The notes beneath the pieces are model-generated. The model was not told where the DNA came from. It saw only the letters and a program-made list of their open reading frames with translations, and made no database searches. A stretch of 64,000 nt of DNA from the NCBI RefSeq assembly GCF_024679245.1, contig NC_090173.1, positions 51,535,018 through 51,599,017 of the forward strand, given 5' to 3'. This stretch comes from Pseudorasbora parva. Lineage: Eukaryota > Chordata > Actinopteri > Cypriniformes > Gobionidae. The translations under genes were made by a program, and so were the position numbers. Shown piece after piece: positions 53,408 through 64,000 of this stretch (within the stretch, counting starts at the first letter, position 1; each line of letters opens with the position of its first letter).

Positions 53408-53411
53408 AATA

Positions 53412-53795
53412 TGTCGGAAATTTTCTTCTTGCAAAAACCATTTCCCAAAGATCATTTGATTTCAGAAAGACTTTATTCAAATTAACAAAGCCGAGTTTCC
53501 CCTGCAGGAGACAACTCCAGTTCTTTGGTTTACCTAGCATATATACACAGATGCTTTCCCAAAATGGTCACAACCTTCAGCTAGTTTTCCAGTTGGTTTC
53601 CTGGCTCATATGTCACAGCATTCACAGTTCTTTTTCTGTCCATCATGCATCTTCTACATGTCATTTTCAAGCACGTTGTCAAGGTCCTCACGAACTTAAA
53701 ACAGGGCAAACACAACCTCAGCAAACAGCCAATATCTAATAGTGTCTTATATACAGCTTATTTTACATTACATTCAATAATAAAAATCTTCTACA
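53412..53795 (-). repeat. 5' LTR of the minus-strand retroelement
   Basis: It is identical to the other LTR except for two substitutions (an A for C near 53625 and a T for C near 53687). TG...CA ends and the AAGG target duplication delimit it. Confidence 0.88.
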
Positions 53796-53884
53796 AAGGA
53801 AACATGAGTCAATTAATTGTCTCTGTAATGTTATTCCTCAAGGTACAATGCAACACGATCTGTAAAGAACTTTAAAATACCAGT

Positions 53885-54005
53885 AACGTCTTTGCCACTA
53901 GAGGCAGACGTTGAAAAGATGTCCACTGAGGAGCCGGAATGAACGTTTTTATGACGTCTGTTTTGGACGTGATCTGCACGTCTGATATAGACGCTCATGG
54001 ACCTC
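53885..54005. repeat. Outer-arm fragment of the CCACTAAGC palindrome
   Basis: The fragment matches 45666-45785 with few changes ('gacgtctgttttggacgtga', 'catggacctcaa') and then gives way to the AGGGGGGGTGAAAC element. Confidence 0.7.
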
Positions 54006-54077
54006 AAAGGGGGGGTGAAACACTTCAGTCAATCTCATGTCAATCTTGAGTACTTATAGAGTAGTATTGCATCCTTC

Positions 54078-56064
54078 TGTCACGGAGACGAACCCCGTGA
54101 TTCCCCATCTCCCGAATACTAACATACACGCACCCATTCACCCAGCTACACTGACTTGCACTACATTTCCCATAAACCCCGTCCTTGGACTTTGATCACC
54201 GCCCAGCTGCAGCTTATCAGGACCATGTATTTAACAGACTGTGTTCTCTAGGCAGACGTGAAGTCTTGATTCTGTCACGGCCATCATTTCTGAGCGTTAT
54301 TTTCCTGTCTGATTCCCTGTTGCTGTTGTGCTTTGTTTATCGTCTACGAACCTTTGCTGCCTGTCTACACAGTAAAATCCCCAGTGTTAAATCAACACTG
54401 CTCAGAGTGTATTTGGTCCCACTCCACAGAGAGTTAAAATAACACTGAAGCGGTGATAAAGTTAATAAGATAATTAAGAGATTAATTAAGTAATGATTGA
54501 ACCATTAGTGATGAACACCTGATGGTAACGAGCAGAATCACTCAAGGACAGAGAAACACAAGATCTACAACTGACTTCAGCCATAGCCTTAGATGAAATC
54601 AACTGAAGATAAAAGAAGACATCAAATCTCTGAAGGAGGATTAAACAACTCCACAATTACTTTTGTCAAACTGTACTTCTACATATGTTTTTATTGAGAA
54701 TGAACAGAGATTTAGATACTGATGTTTTATGGAAATCATTTGATCACCATATTGGTGATTAGTGTTTCATTTAGTTGACCAGTTTGACTTTAACTTAACA
54801 TTTCAAGTGTTAAACTCACTTAGTAGCAGTGTTTAGCCAAAACACATTTTTTTGGCAAAGAAATGTGATCTTGTTACATGCATCATACAGTTTGTTGTCA
54901 AGTTTTAAAGATCAAGCTCACCAATCTTATACTGAACAAAAGCAGTTGTTTGTTTTTAAGTAAATTGATCATCAATGTGAAAATCTTGGCACAAATTAAA
55001 CAGAATTTAGATATCTTAATTGGGGGGGGGGGGGCGGTATTTGGACACAGACATCAAGAATCAGCATATGAATCTCAACAATGGTGACATGTTTTTATGC
55101 CACAATGCATTTCTGGGAGCGGACCAATTATAAAACTCATGGCTCCCAGCATGCATTGCAGCATGAAGCATATCACCATTGTTGAGAATCATATGTTGAT
55201 TCTTGATATCTTGCTAAAATAATTGGTTCTGTAACTTTTGGAAGAAAAAAAAAATCTAAATTCAAAATCTGACCCGTGGCAAATATATATATATATATAT
55301 ATACTCACACATTTAGTCACTGATGAGATTAGTAAATCATTCCATTTCATTATGAAAACCATATGAACTGATTTGCTTCTGGATTCCATTGTAACTAAGT
55401 AAGTGAACAAAACACTGTTAGCAACACTGCTCTTCAAAAGCTAAGTCAAACTGCCCAACTAAAGGAAACAGTGATCAGCATAATGGTGACCAAACATTTT
55501 CCATAAAACATCAACATCTAAACCTGTTAATTCTCAATAAGAGCTTATGTAGACGAACAGTATGACAGGAATAACCGTGCAGTTGTTTAATCCTCTGATG
55601 AGATCTTCAGAGATTTAATGTCTTCTTTTATCTTCAGTTGATTTCATCTAAGGCTGTGGCTGAAGTCAGTTGTAGATCTTGTGATTCTCTTTCCTTCAGT
55701 GATTATGCTCGTTATCATCAGGTGTTCATCACTAATTGTTCAATCACCACTTAATTAATCTCTTAATTATCTCATTAACTTTAACACGGCTTCAGTGTTA
55801 ATTTAACTCTCTGTGGAGTGGGACCAAATACACTCTGAGCAGTGTTGATTTAACACTGGGGATTTTACTGTGTACTGACCCTTTTGCCTGCCCACTGGAC
55901 TGTGATTCTTTGCCTGTTATCCCGACCTGTTTGCTTGTTTACCGACCACTCTTCAGCCTGTTCTACATTGTTGTATCTGCTGTTACCGACCCCTGCCTGT
56001 ACGACCAAGAGTTCATTCATTAAAGCCTGCTCATGGATCCGATGTTGAGTTCTGAGTCATTACA
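54078..56064 (+). mobile_element. Solo LTR interrupted by a palindromic element
   Basis: The element begins TGTCACGG, ends GTCATTACA and is flanked by CCTTC (54073-54077 and 56065-56069). Its 3' part includes 'cattaaagcctgctcatgg', a plausible polyadenylation region. Removing the 1.5-kb palindrome leaves about 480 bp, a normal LTR size. It is unrelated to the LTRs at 41134 and 53412. It implies recombination between two LTRs and loss of the internal genes. Confidence 0.75.
54368..55872. mobile_element. Long palindromic element, complete (1.5 kb), inside the solo LTR
   Basis: The ends CACAGTAAAATCCCCAGTGT and ACACTGGGGATTTTACTGTG are flanked by TA (54366-54367 and 55873-55874). Internally it is the reverse complement of 42973-44489 with few differences; for example, the G-run at 55022-55033 matches the C-run at 43822-43836, and the (TA)n at 55283-55303 is shorter than its counterpart. 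Confidence 0.85.
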
Positions 56065-56551
56065 CCTTCATATCTCCAAAAAGTCTTTAGTTTTATTATA
56101 TTTATAAAAGAAATATAGGCTGTACCGAGTCTTTCCGGAAAAAAACAAGTGCCTGGAGGCGGATCGTGTGGGCGGGGCTAAATAATGACAAGCGCGCAAA
56201 GCGGTGACGTCCTCAAGCATGGAGAAGCCCATCGCTATCGAGCTCAGCTAATAGATATATGATCCAGAATCGGATCCGGAGGCTGAAATAAATTGAACAG
56301 GAGAAACAGCAACCTCTGTGGTATGTACTGTATTTCGTGGCCTGTCAACATTTGTGTGTGTTTACTCACAGTTTATGAGGACATGATTCGGTTTATGGAC
56401 TATTGTATGCGACTAAACCTTAGCAGTAGCGAGCAAAACGGTTTTGCACATCAGACTAGTGTAACGTTATACAGAGAACAACAATAGAGTCAGTTAGCGC
56501 ATTTGAATGACGAAGCACGCTTTGTGAGAACGCTAGGTTTATGTTTGGGTA

Positions 56552-57130
56552 CACAGCAAAAACTCCAGTGTTAAATTAACTCTCCTTAGAGTTTATTTGG
56601 CTCCACACTCAAGAGTGTTAAAAGTAACTCTGAAGAAGTGTTAAAGGTAATGAGATAATTAAGAGATTTATTAAGTGATGATTGACCATTAGTGAAGACA
56701 CCTGATTATAACAAGCAGAATCACTGAAGGACAGAGTCACCATTTTTAAGTCACCATTATGGAGATCAGTGTTTGCTTTAGTTGGGCTCTTGACCCTTGG
56801 CTTTTTAACATTAGTTATTTATTCTGGCTGCTTTAACTGTGTTTTTAGAACACACATTTCGGCAAAGAAAGCACACAGAAAATCTGTTCGGGTGTTGATG
56901 ATGTTTTGATTATCATAATCAACATTTAGTGACTGGATCAACTAATATCATTCTGAGATAAATGTCTAACTATATGGGGCATGTGTTGATTTTACATTAT
57001 TAATTACAACAGCTCTGTGAAGTTAATAGGGTGAGATTCTGCACAAAAAAAGATTTCAAACTACTTTGTTGCATTAGACACTCACAGACATCAAGAATCA
57101 GTGTATGAATCTCAAAGATGGTGACAAACA
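56552..57130. repeat. Long-palindrome family left arm
   Basis: Starting CACAGCAAAAACTCCAGTGT after a TA, it runs through the CACCATTATGG box (56751) and 'gctttagttgggctcttgac' to the central 'cagtgtatgaatctcaaaga' and then stops. The right arm is missing. Confidence 0.65.
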
Positions 57131-57366
57131 GCATATCAGACACACAGATCAACATCACAAAACAAGCTACTAAAAAGTCCAAGTACACCTGGCAGACTCG
57201 GAGCCTGCATCCACAGTCCCGCACTCAGAGTCCCGCATTCTCAGATCCCTCGTTTTTAAGAAACAGCGCCTCCTGCTGTTCTGAAGACCGTACAACATCC
57301 TTATCCAAATAAGATGTATTATTACAGTGTCGTTTCATTTAAAGTTTTCCAAATAAATCGAGAAGC
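57131..57366 (+). other. Unassigned DNA with a short Ser-rich frame
   Basis: A plus-strand frame of 64 codons (57118-57312) ends SEDRTTSLSK before TAA, and an AATAAA lies at 57352-57357. This could be a terminal exon, but it begins in the repeat and has no recognisable domain, so it is not called as a gene. Confidence 0.25.
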
Positions 57367-57497
57367 ACCTGGCTGCAGCCTGCAGATCGAGGCGGGGTTG
57401 CATGTGGGGGCGGGGTTGCACGTGTCCCCCCGCCCACAACTCGTATCATTGGTTAGTGCCAAAGTATGACGTCGATTGAGGCGGGGTTGCACCTGGA

Positions 57498-58275
57498 TGT
57501 TCAAGACAGCATGTTTTTAGGAGACATTGATATTCTGAAACACAGTTGTAGGCCTACTAATAAACATATTAGGGATATTATAACAGGTGAAACAGCTACT
57601 CATAAAAGTTTATTGTGGAACAGTGTATTTAGAAATATAAACTGGAATAAAGCTTGGTGTATTTTTGAAGCATACTGCTTAAATAATAAAGTAAAAGAAG
57701 TTACATTTAAATTTTTACATGGTATATATCCAGCTAAAAGTGTGATAGAGAGGTTTAATTTAGATATTGATTATTCATGTGATTTTTGTTCAATAGAAAA
57801 ATTATATATTATTCATCTATTTTGTTATTGTATATACACACAAAGATTTTTTTGGGTGGACGTGGAAAATTTCATTAGAAGGAAAACAAATGTTATATTT
57901 AAATTAAATAATTTTGATATATGTATATTATTCCAATGAATGTAATAATAATAATAATAATTTCACCTTTATTGTTCAACCTTTTATTATTTTGGGAACA
58001 CAAAAAGAAATGGTCAAGATCCAAGCCACATTTTATTCATTTTCTTCAGGAGACTAAGGACTATTGCACCAGTTTGAATAATATTGTGAATAAAAAAGAA
58101 AGAAAGACTTGTAATATTCTTAATGAATATACTTTTTTTTAAATTAATTTATCAAGGTTTGTACACTCTGGCATTTTTTTGTTTCATTGTTCTTTTTTTA
58201 TTTTATTTTGTTGTATATATGTATTAATATGTTTTATTTGTTGTATATTACATGTTTTTTCTCGCAATAAAAAAA
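57498..58275 (+). mobile_element. 5'-truncated L1-type LINE with ORF2 C-terminus
   Basis: A frame from 57498 to 57939 encodes VQDSMFLGDIDILKH and later a zinc-knuckle-like CDFC...HLFCYC. A frameshift follows, and a second frame to 58140 reads HKKKWSRSKPHFIHFLQE and ends EYTFF. This is the C-terminal region of fish L1-type ORF2 (zf-RVT). A T-rich UTR and aataaaaaaaaaa (58265-58277) end it. It is dead. The right arm of the duplication lacks it. Confidence 0.7.
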
Positions 58276-58497
58276 AAACATATGTTAATAACAATGTTTA
58301 TAATTTCTTATACTTATGAAGTACTATCATGTATAAAACAAAATTGTGCATCCGTTAATTACTTATACCTGGTGATAATATAGTATCAAACACAACACAT
58401 TGTAAATTGGTTAATTTTTGGAAAACGTTTTATGTATGTAGACTACTTTCCTAACAAGGTTAGGTTACTGCTTTTGACTTTTCACATCGCAATGTTA

Positions 58498-59462
58498 CAA
58501 CCCCAAATCAGAAAAAGTTGGGACAGTATGGAATGTGCAAATAAAAAAGAAGTGATTTCTAAAATTACTTTGACTTGTATTTCATTGCAGACAATATGAA
58601 CACAAAATATTTCATGTTTTGTCTGGTCAACTTCATGTCATTTGTAAATATGCATTCTTTCCTGTCATTCAGACTTGCAACACATTTCAAAAAAAGTTGG
58701 GACAGTAAAGCATTTACCACTTTGTAATGTTGCCCTTCCTTTTCACAACACTTAAAAGACGTTTAGGGACTGAAGACACCAAGTGATGATGGTCCATCCC
58801 AGATGCCTCCGAGCCCAGAGAAGTCGACGGCGCTTCTGGACACTGTTAACATAAGGCTTCCTTTTGGCACAGTACAGTTTTAACTGGCATTTGTGGATGT
58901 AACTACGTATTGTGGTACTTGACAAAGGTTTGCCAAAGTAGTCCTGAGCCCATGTGGTGATTTCGCTTATAGATGAATGATGATTCTTGATGCAGTGCCG
59001 CATGAGGGATCGGAGATCACGGTTGTTCAGCTTAGGCTTGCGGCCTTGTCCTTTACGCACTGAAATTCCTCCAGATTCCTTGAATCTAGTAATTATGTTA
59101 TGCACTGTTGAATGTGAAATATCCAAATCTCTTCCTATCTTTCTTTGAGGAACATTGTTTTTAAACATTTCAATAATTTTCTCATGTATTTGTTGGCAAA
59201 CTGGCGATCCTCGGCCCATCTTTGCTCCTAAAGGATTAGATCTTGGATGCTGCTTTTGTACCAAATCATAATTTCAATCACCTGTTGACATCACCTGTTT
59301 CAAATCACATCATTATTTAACCCCTTTACCTCATTACTAGCCCTAAATTGCTCCTGTCCAGACTTTTTTTGAAATGTGTTGCAGGTCTGAACGACAGGAA
59401 AGGATGCATATTTTTTTATTTGCGTTTTCCAAACTGTCCCAACTTTTTCTGATTTGGGGTTG
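58498..59462 (-). mobile_element. Tc1-like element, internally deleted, TA target duplication
   Basis: The inverted ends CAACCCCAAATCAGAAAAAG and CTTTTTCTGATTTGGGGTTG are flanked by TA (58496-58497 and 59463-59464). The right arm of the surrounding duplication has the uninterrupted target (complement of 'gcattgtaacatt' at 60971), so the borders are certain. The total is 965 bp. It carries only the start of a transposase. Confidence 0.88.
58752..59264 (-). pseudogene. Tc1-like transposase, N-terminal part only
   Basis: The frame of 170 codons begins MVQKQHPRSNPLGAKMGRGS and holds the paired-type helix-turn-helix (KIIEMFKNNVPQRKIGRDLD, then HSTVHNIITRFKESG), a GRKPKL linker and a second helix-turn-helix (SISEITTWAQDYFGKPLSST). 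It reaches RRRLLWARRHLGWT, where a full-length protein (about 340 residues) would enter the DDE domain, and then diverges to a stop. The catalytic residues are missing, so it could bind ends but not cut. Confidence 0.8.
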
Positions 59463-59764
59463 TACAATGCAATAGTTTAAAATTATTTTTGTTAATGTAT
59501 ATTGTTTATAACAATATACATTAACTTAATTACTTATTTGTAAGTTATTTCTATTGTTATTTCCATCTTATTTGGTTAATATAATTATATTTTATATATA
59601 TCTTTTATGGTACATGCATCATTTAAATAAAAGTTTAATATTCTCAGCAAGTCTTAGGATGTTATTAAAATGAATAGATTATGGATTTACTTAATAATGA
59701 AAAGGGTTAAAAAAAAATACCAGCATGGTTTGTATAACAACATGCCAAGACAAATAGTTCATTG

Positions 59765-59789
59765 CACACACACACACACACACACACAC
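59765..59789. repeat. (CA)n microsatellite, left arm
   Basis: About 12 CA units lie at the same place in the left arm as the (TG)n at 60519-60624 in the right arm. Confidence 0.9.
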
Positions 59790-59933
59790 AGCTTCTCTAT
59801 AATTCAATTCAAGAAGCTTTTGGCATGACAAAAAAATAAATTTTGTATTGCCAAGGCATTGAAACGTGTGTAATGTATGTATTGCGTCTGAACTCAGTGT
59901 GTTTCTCTACTGTCCACCACAGTAACCTCAGCT

Positions 59934-60033
<100 letters not shown>

Positions 60034-60516
60034 AGGCTATGTGTATATATTATATATTATTATTATGATTAATGTTCATATATGTATTTTTCATTATGTT
60101 CATAAATTCCTAGCTTTGGCAATATTATATGATGTACATTCATGCCAATAAAACAAATCTGAATCTGATCTATATCTGAAAGATATAGAGAAATAGAGAG
60201 ATATTATACATCGTATATAATGTATGTGTTCAGTTGTTACATGATTTCTGTATTACATGTTTTATTTATTGTTATTATTATTTATTTATTTTATCATTAA
60301 TATTTTATTAAAATGTATTATTTTGCTATATCTAGCCATCTGCACATAGCCTACTATGTATGTCTTTTTATTTTAGTTCTATTATTATTACTAATATCTC
60401 TAAATATATTCAGATGTTACAAATCATTTTTCTATTGTTTGAATGCCTTGGCAATACAAAATGTATTTTTTGTCATGCCAATAAAGCTTCTTGAATTGAA
60501 TTATAGAGAAGGTAGG

Positions 60517-60625
<109 letters not shown>

Positions 60626-61414
60626 TTGTATATACAAATCCCACCTTCTTTATTAGAATTAATTAAACGGTTTTTATATCTCAATAACATTTAACTATTT
60701 GTCTTGGCATGTTATCCATATACAAACCATGCTGGTATTTTTACCCTAACCCTTTTCATTATCAAGTAAACCCATAATCTATTCATTTTAATAACATCAT
60801 AAGACTTGACATTCTTGCTGAGAACATTAAACTTTTATTTATATGTTAATGCATGCGTGTAACCATAAAGAATATACTAAAATAACAATATAAACAACCA
60901 AATAAGATATATAACTTACAAATAAGTTATAAATAAATAATATACAGTTTACAAATAATTTAAAACTATTGCATTGTAACATTACAATTGCGATGTGAAA
61001 AGTCAAAAGCAGTAACCTAACCTTGTTAGGAAAGTAGTCTACATACATAAAACGTTTTCCAAAAATTAACCAATTTACAATGTGTTGTGTTTGATACTAT
61101 ACATTATCACCAGGTATAAGTAATTAACGGATTCACCGTTTTGTTTTTTATGCATGCTAGTACTTCATAAGTATAAGAAACGATATTATTAATCGCATTT
61201 CCTGTTTGCCGCAACGTCGTCGTCAGACTTGACGCCACTAACCAATGAGAAGAGTTGCGGGCGGGACGAGTCGTGCAGTCCCGCTCCAGGTGCAACCCCG
61301 CCTCAATCGACGTCATACTTTGGCACTAACCAATGAGACGAGTTTTGGGCGGGGGGACACGTGCAGCCCCGCCCCCACATGCAACCCCGCCTCGATCTGC
61401 AGGCTGCAGCCAGG

Positions 61415-62084
61415 TGTACTTGGGTAATCTAGCGCTCGGAAAGCGTTCCACCCCTAGGGGCTGCCATTGCTAACCAAGCCATCACCTGCTGTTAGCATCC
61501 CATTGACTCCCATTCATTTTTGAGTCACTTTGACAGTGAATAACTTTACATCTGAGGCGTTTAAAGACTCAATTTGTCCATTGTTTATTTCTAAAGAAAC
61601 ACGACAATGTATAAAAGGCTCCATTACCTTGTATCTTACACTATCGCCCCGCAGAAGCTGTTTTTGTAAAAATAGGCTAACGATTGCGTCATAACCAACG
61701 TGACCCTGTCGCACAGTTGAGAAATTACCGTATAGACCTGAGGAGACGCTCGCAGGCAATCTTTTACTGTCTATGAGACAGTCGGGGGGACGTAGAGACA
61801 TAAAGTCTGATAAAGTCAAGGGAGAAGAATGGGGAGAAGCCCATAGTGAGCCAAAAGCAACTGGAGAAAATATTTAAACAACGTGATTCAGCTTTCACTT
61901 TCCACATCTACTAGAAGACCTACAGCTGTCAGACAGGAGGCTCACGTCACATCTACGTTGTCAAGCTCAGTCTGAGCCTGCGCAGTTCGCTCAGCCACCA
62001 GGAAGTGAGTGCCCCTAGGTTGACTTCATTATTTCGCCGTTGACGTCAATGGGATCGCTCGGTCCATTTCTTTTACTGTCTATG
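61415..62084. repeat. Unassigned repeat-like block
   Basis: A block of moderate GC with 'cttttactgtctatgagaca' at 61761 and 'cttttactgtctatgggagc' at 62070 as internal direct repeats. It lies between two inverted copies of a 105-bp segment (61185-61285 and 62085-62190). The minus-strand frame of 101 codons (61514-61819) has no recognisable domain. Confidence 0.4.
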
Positions 62085-62217
62085 GGAGCGGGACTGATAC
62101 ACCCGCAACTCTTCTCATTGGTTAGTGGCGTCAAGTCTGACCACAACGTTACAGCAAACAGGAAATGCGGTTAATAACAATGTCCTGAGGCAGTATATGT
62201 TCAAGACAGCGGCTGCG
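62085..62217 (+). repeat. Third copy of the duplicated segment with the start of an L1 insertion
   Basis: The first 105 bp match the complement of 61185-61285 ('cttctcattggttagtggcg'). Next comes 'ttaataacaatgt', which in the left arm lies directly after the L1 tail (near 58283). Then come 27 bases that end 'tgttcaagacagc', the same bases that begin the L1 fragment at 57498. Confidence 0.55.
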
Positions 62218-63260
62218 TTCGGAACCGCATACTAGTATGGAAAAAGCAGTAGGCGAGCGGAAAGTATGTCCGAATCCTTAGTATTCATAAAAGAGTAGGC
62301 GAGAACTACCAGGCGTTTGGACTATTTCTCGCGAGATTCGGACGTGCGTGTACTTAAGTTGCGTCCGAATATGCCTACTAACCTACTATATAGTAGGCGA
62401 AAACAGTACGTGAAAGAAGTAGTATGTTCGAAACCTCAGTAATCATAAAAGAGTAGGCGAGAAATCCCCGGATGGCCTACTGCTCTCCGCCCAGATTGTG
62501 AAGCACTCATCAGCTGGGTCTCATTTCGTTAAATTTCTAAGGCTGCGTCCTCCGGAGGACACGTCCTGTGTAGGATACAGTATACGGAGTGTCCTCAATC
62601 AGAATTAAACGAGACGTCCTTCGTAGGACACACAGGCAGGAAGTATCACGTTGCTATGCCAACAAGTTCAGCCTGCTTGCGCTCTCACGCCAGTTATATG
62701 AATGAAAATTATTTATAACTTGATAATGACTATGAAATGTTTCTTGTCTTGACAGCAATGTACTGTTCTAAACGTTTAAAAAGCACTAAACAGTTGTAAT
62801 CCTGTTTACCACAACTATCTGTTTGAGGTAATAGAGCTTAAAAAAAACAAAAAGCTTTAACTACTTAATTTAAACACCACATCTACGCTCGCATGTATAT
62901 CTGGCGTTGGTGCCGTTTTTTCATATAATATTAAAAAAAATATGACGGTTGTTAACGGAGACGCAAAGAATTGTGGGTTATCTCCAGCCGTGAAGGTTGC
63001 ACCTCATGCACACTCCGAATTCCTGTGAAAGAAGGACGCATTTGAAGGTCACATTTGGAGTGTCCTACTCACTTTTTTTAAATGAGACGGCCTTATGACG
63101 TATGCACCCTACGAATGCGACCTCCGGAGGACGCAGCCTTCTGAAATGAGACACAGCTATCGTCGGATACTTTTCTATCCCTGCCTTCCCATAAGGCCAC
63201 AGGAAAGGATTACGTCAGGCGGAGGAAAGCGATGCGGGTGTTTTCAAACGTGAGTATTAC
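62218..63260. repeat. MITE cluster
   Basis: A 'ggctgcgttcggaaccgcat'-type MITE (62218-62510) with internal 'aaaagagtaggcgaga' repeats is followed by a TIR element whose arms 'aaggctgcgtcctccggagg' (62539) and 'cctccggaggacgcagcctt' (63121) are inverted. The flanks 'gggtctcatttc' and 'gaaatgagacac' extend those arms. There is no coding sequence. Confidence 0.6.
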
Positions 63261-63735
63261 AAACTAAAATCACGATTCTCTTGTGTTCAAATCACGTTTG
63301 TTGAGCTTCTGTAGAGTAAACTTTTGAATTGTTGAAGGTGTAAAGTTGCCTAAATAGTTGTGATTGTGCTGTAAAAACACGTTTTATTGTGTAGGCTATA
63401 GCTAACAGGGGAGCTCCAGTAACACACATACGTCTCCAAAGTGGATTACATATGCATGTTAAAGATAAAGATACTTACTAAATGTTTATTTAACATCTGA
63501 CAGGAATTTTTGATAAGTATTGCAGATGAGCACATCACAACATAAAATTACATCTATAAGTAAATAAACAAATCTACATAAAGTAACTAAACATAAGTTA
63601 TCAATTTAATTTGTCCATTAGTACTGTTGATAAACTGAGGAACATTAACACATCAGCAACTACATTTAAATGTAGTATTGAACAAAAAACACATAGGTAA
63701 CGGTAATCTTGTCTGATGTTACAGGGACAGAAGAG
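63261..63735. other. Unassigned AT-rich DNA
   Basis: No exon, repeat end or RNA gene is visible in this stretch. Confidence 0.4.
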
Positions 63736-63736
63736 C

Positions 63737-63859
<123 letters not shown>

Positions 63860-64000
63860 TTTATCTGGTGGAGAGCGGCTGATAAAGGAATGCTGTCATC
63901 AAAGGCTTTGAGTCAGTATACTACAGAAATGAATAAAACATCTATTTAAATCTTAAGTTGTATTTTATTTCAAACAGAGTTATTTCAGCACTTTTCTGAT

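Larger units (their letters stand above)
41134..53795 (-). mobile_element. LTR retroelement or endogenous retrovirus, minus strand, non-autonomous
   Basis: Two 384-bp direct repeats (41134-41517 and 53412-53795) bracket 11.9 kb and are flanked by the 4-bp duplication AAGG (41130-41133 and 53796-53799). Read on the minus strand, each LTR starts TGTAGAAG and ends TCCGACA. An 18-base primer site follows the 5' LTR after four bases, and a purine-rich tract (GATGGGGGAA) precedes the 3' LTR. The inner region is expanded by three palindromic elements and a GC-rich retroposon. No gag, protease, reverse transcriptase or envelope frame is recognisable, so it must have moved in trans. Confidence 0.85.
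54008..56550 (+). mobile_element. AGGGGGGGTGAAAC transposon, decayed, with nested solo LTR
   Basis: The left end matches 13824 onward ('ttgagtacttatagagtag'). After the solo LTR the sequence resumes 'catatctccaaaaagtcttt' and continues to about 56550. It includes a stop-broken version of the YDPESDPEAE coding start near 56257-56290. The right terminus is missing and replaced by a palindrome-family end. Confidence 0.7.

Noticed and set aside
57118..57312. Possible terminal exon with a Ser-rich tail and a nearby AATAAA
   Set aside because: It starts inside repeat sequence, has no recognisable domain, and no upstream exon of a partner gene is visible. Left as unassigned.

Overview
This is vertebrate nuclear DNA, almost certainly from a cyprinid teleost (zebrafish, carp or a relative). 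The signs are long GT-AG introns, very dense DNA transposons and MITEs with TA, TTAA, TAA or 8-bp target duplications, an L2-type LINE with a short pentamer tail, L1-type LINE fragments, a Tc1-like element and many long (TG)n and (TA)n runs. There is no bacterial operon structure. Most short open frames in the window are accidental.

Genes. Only one gene family is convincing: two tandem plus-strand genes for Cys-loop ligand-gated ion channels of the 5-HT3 receptor type. Gene A is the 3' end only (1-746: M3, a short intracellular loop and M4). Gene B is complete (12055-27880). Its nine exons keep phase throughout and encode 405 residues: a signal peptide, an extracellular domain with a 13-residue Cys loop, M1-M3, a short loop and M4. 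The splice structure, including the 45-nt and 110-nt exons, is typical of the family. Several aromatic residues that bind serotonin in 5-HT3A are replaced, so the ligand is uncertain.

Repeats by region. 747-12054 (between the genes): L1-type fragments, a Harbinger-like MITE, pieces of a long-palindrome family, a 21-bp minisatellite (7683-8655) and a 2-kb inverted repeat (8966-11025). 13444-17169 (intron 4): a TTAA-flanked transposon inside another. 17630-25128 (intron 6): an 8-bp-TSD foldback element whose arms carry inverted 25-bp minisatellites (18431-20475), and a dead L2-type LINE (21215-24846) split by another palindrome. 28500-33750 and 35554-39781: nests three to four elements deep. 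41134-53795: a minus-strand LTR retroelement with 384-bp LTRs that differ at two positions, a 4-bp TSD and a tRNA-Arg-type primer site, but no visible gag or pol. 54008-56550: a transposon holding a solo LTR that holds a 1.5-kb palindrome. 57367-61414: a 4-kb inverted duplication in which one arm gained an L1 fragment and a Tc1-like element. 61415-64000: MITEs and a microsatellite.

No CRISPR, tRNA or rRNA gene was found. The most unusual material is the family of long palindromic elements that share one internal module behind at least three different kinds of terminus, and the foldback element with inverted minisatellite arms. Coordinates of transposons with visible target duplications are precise to a base or two; other repeat borders are approximate.
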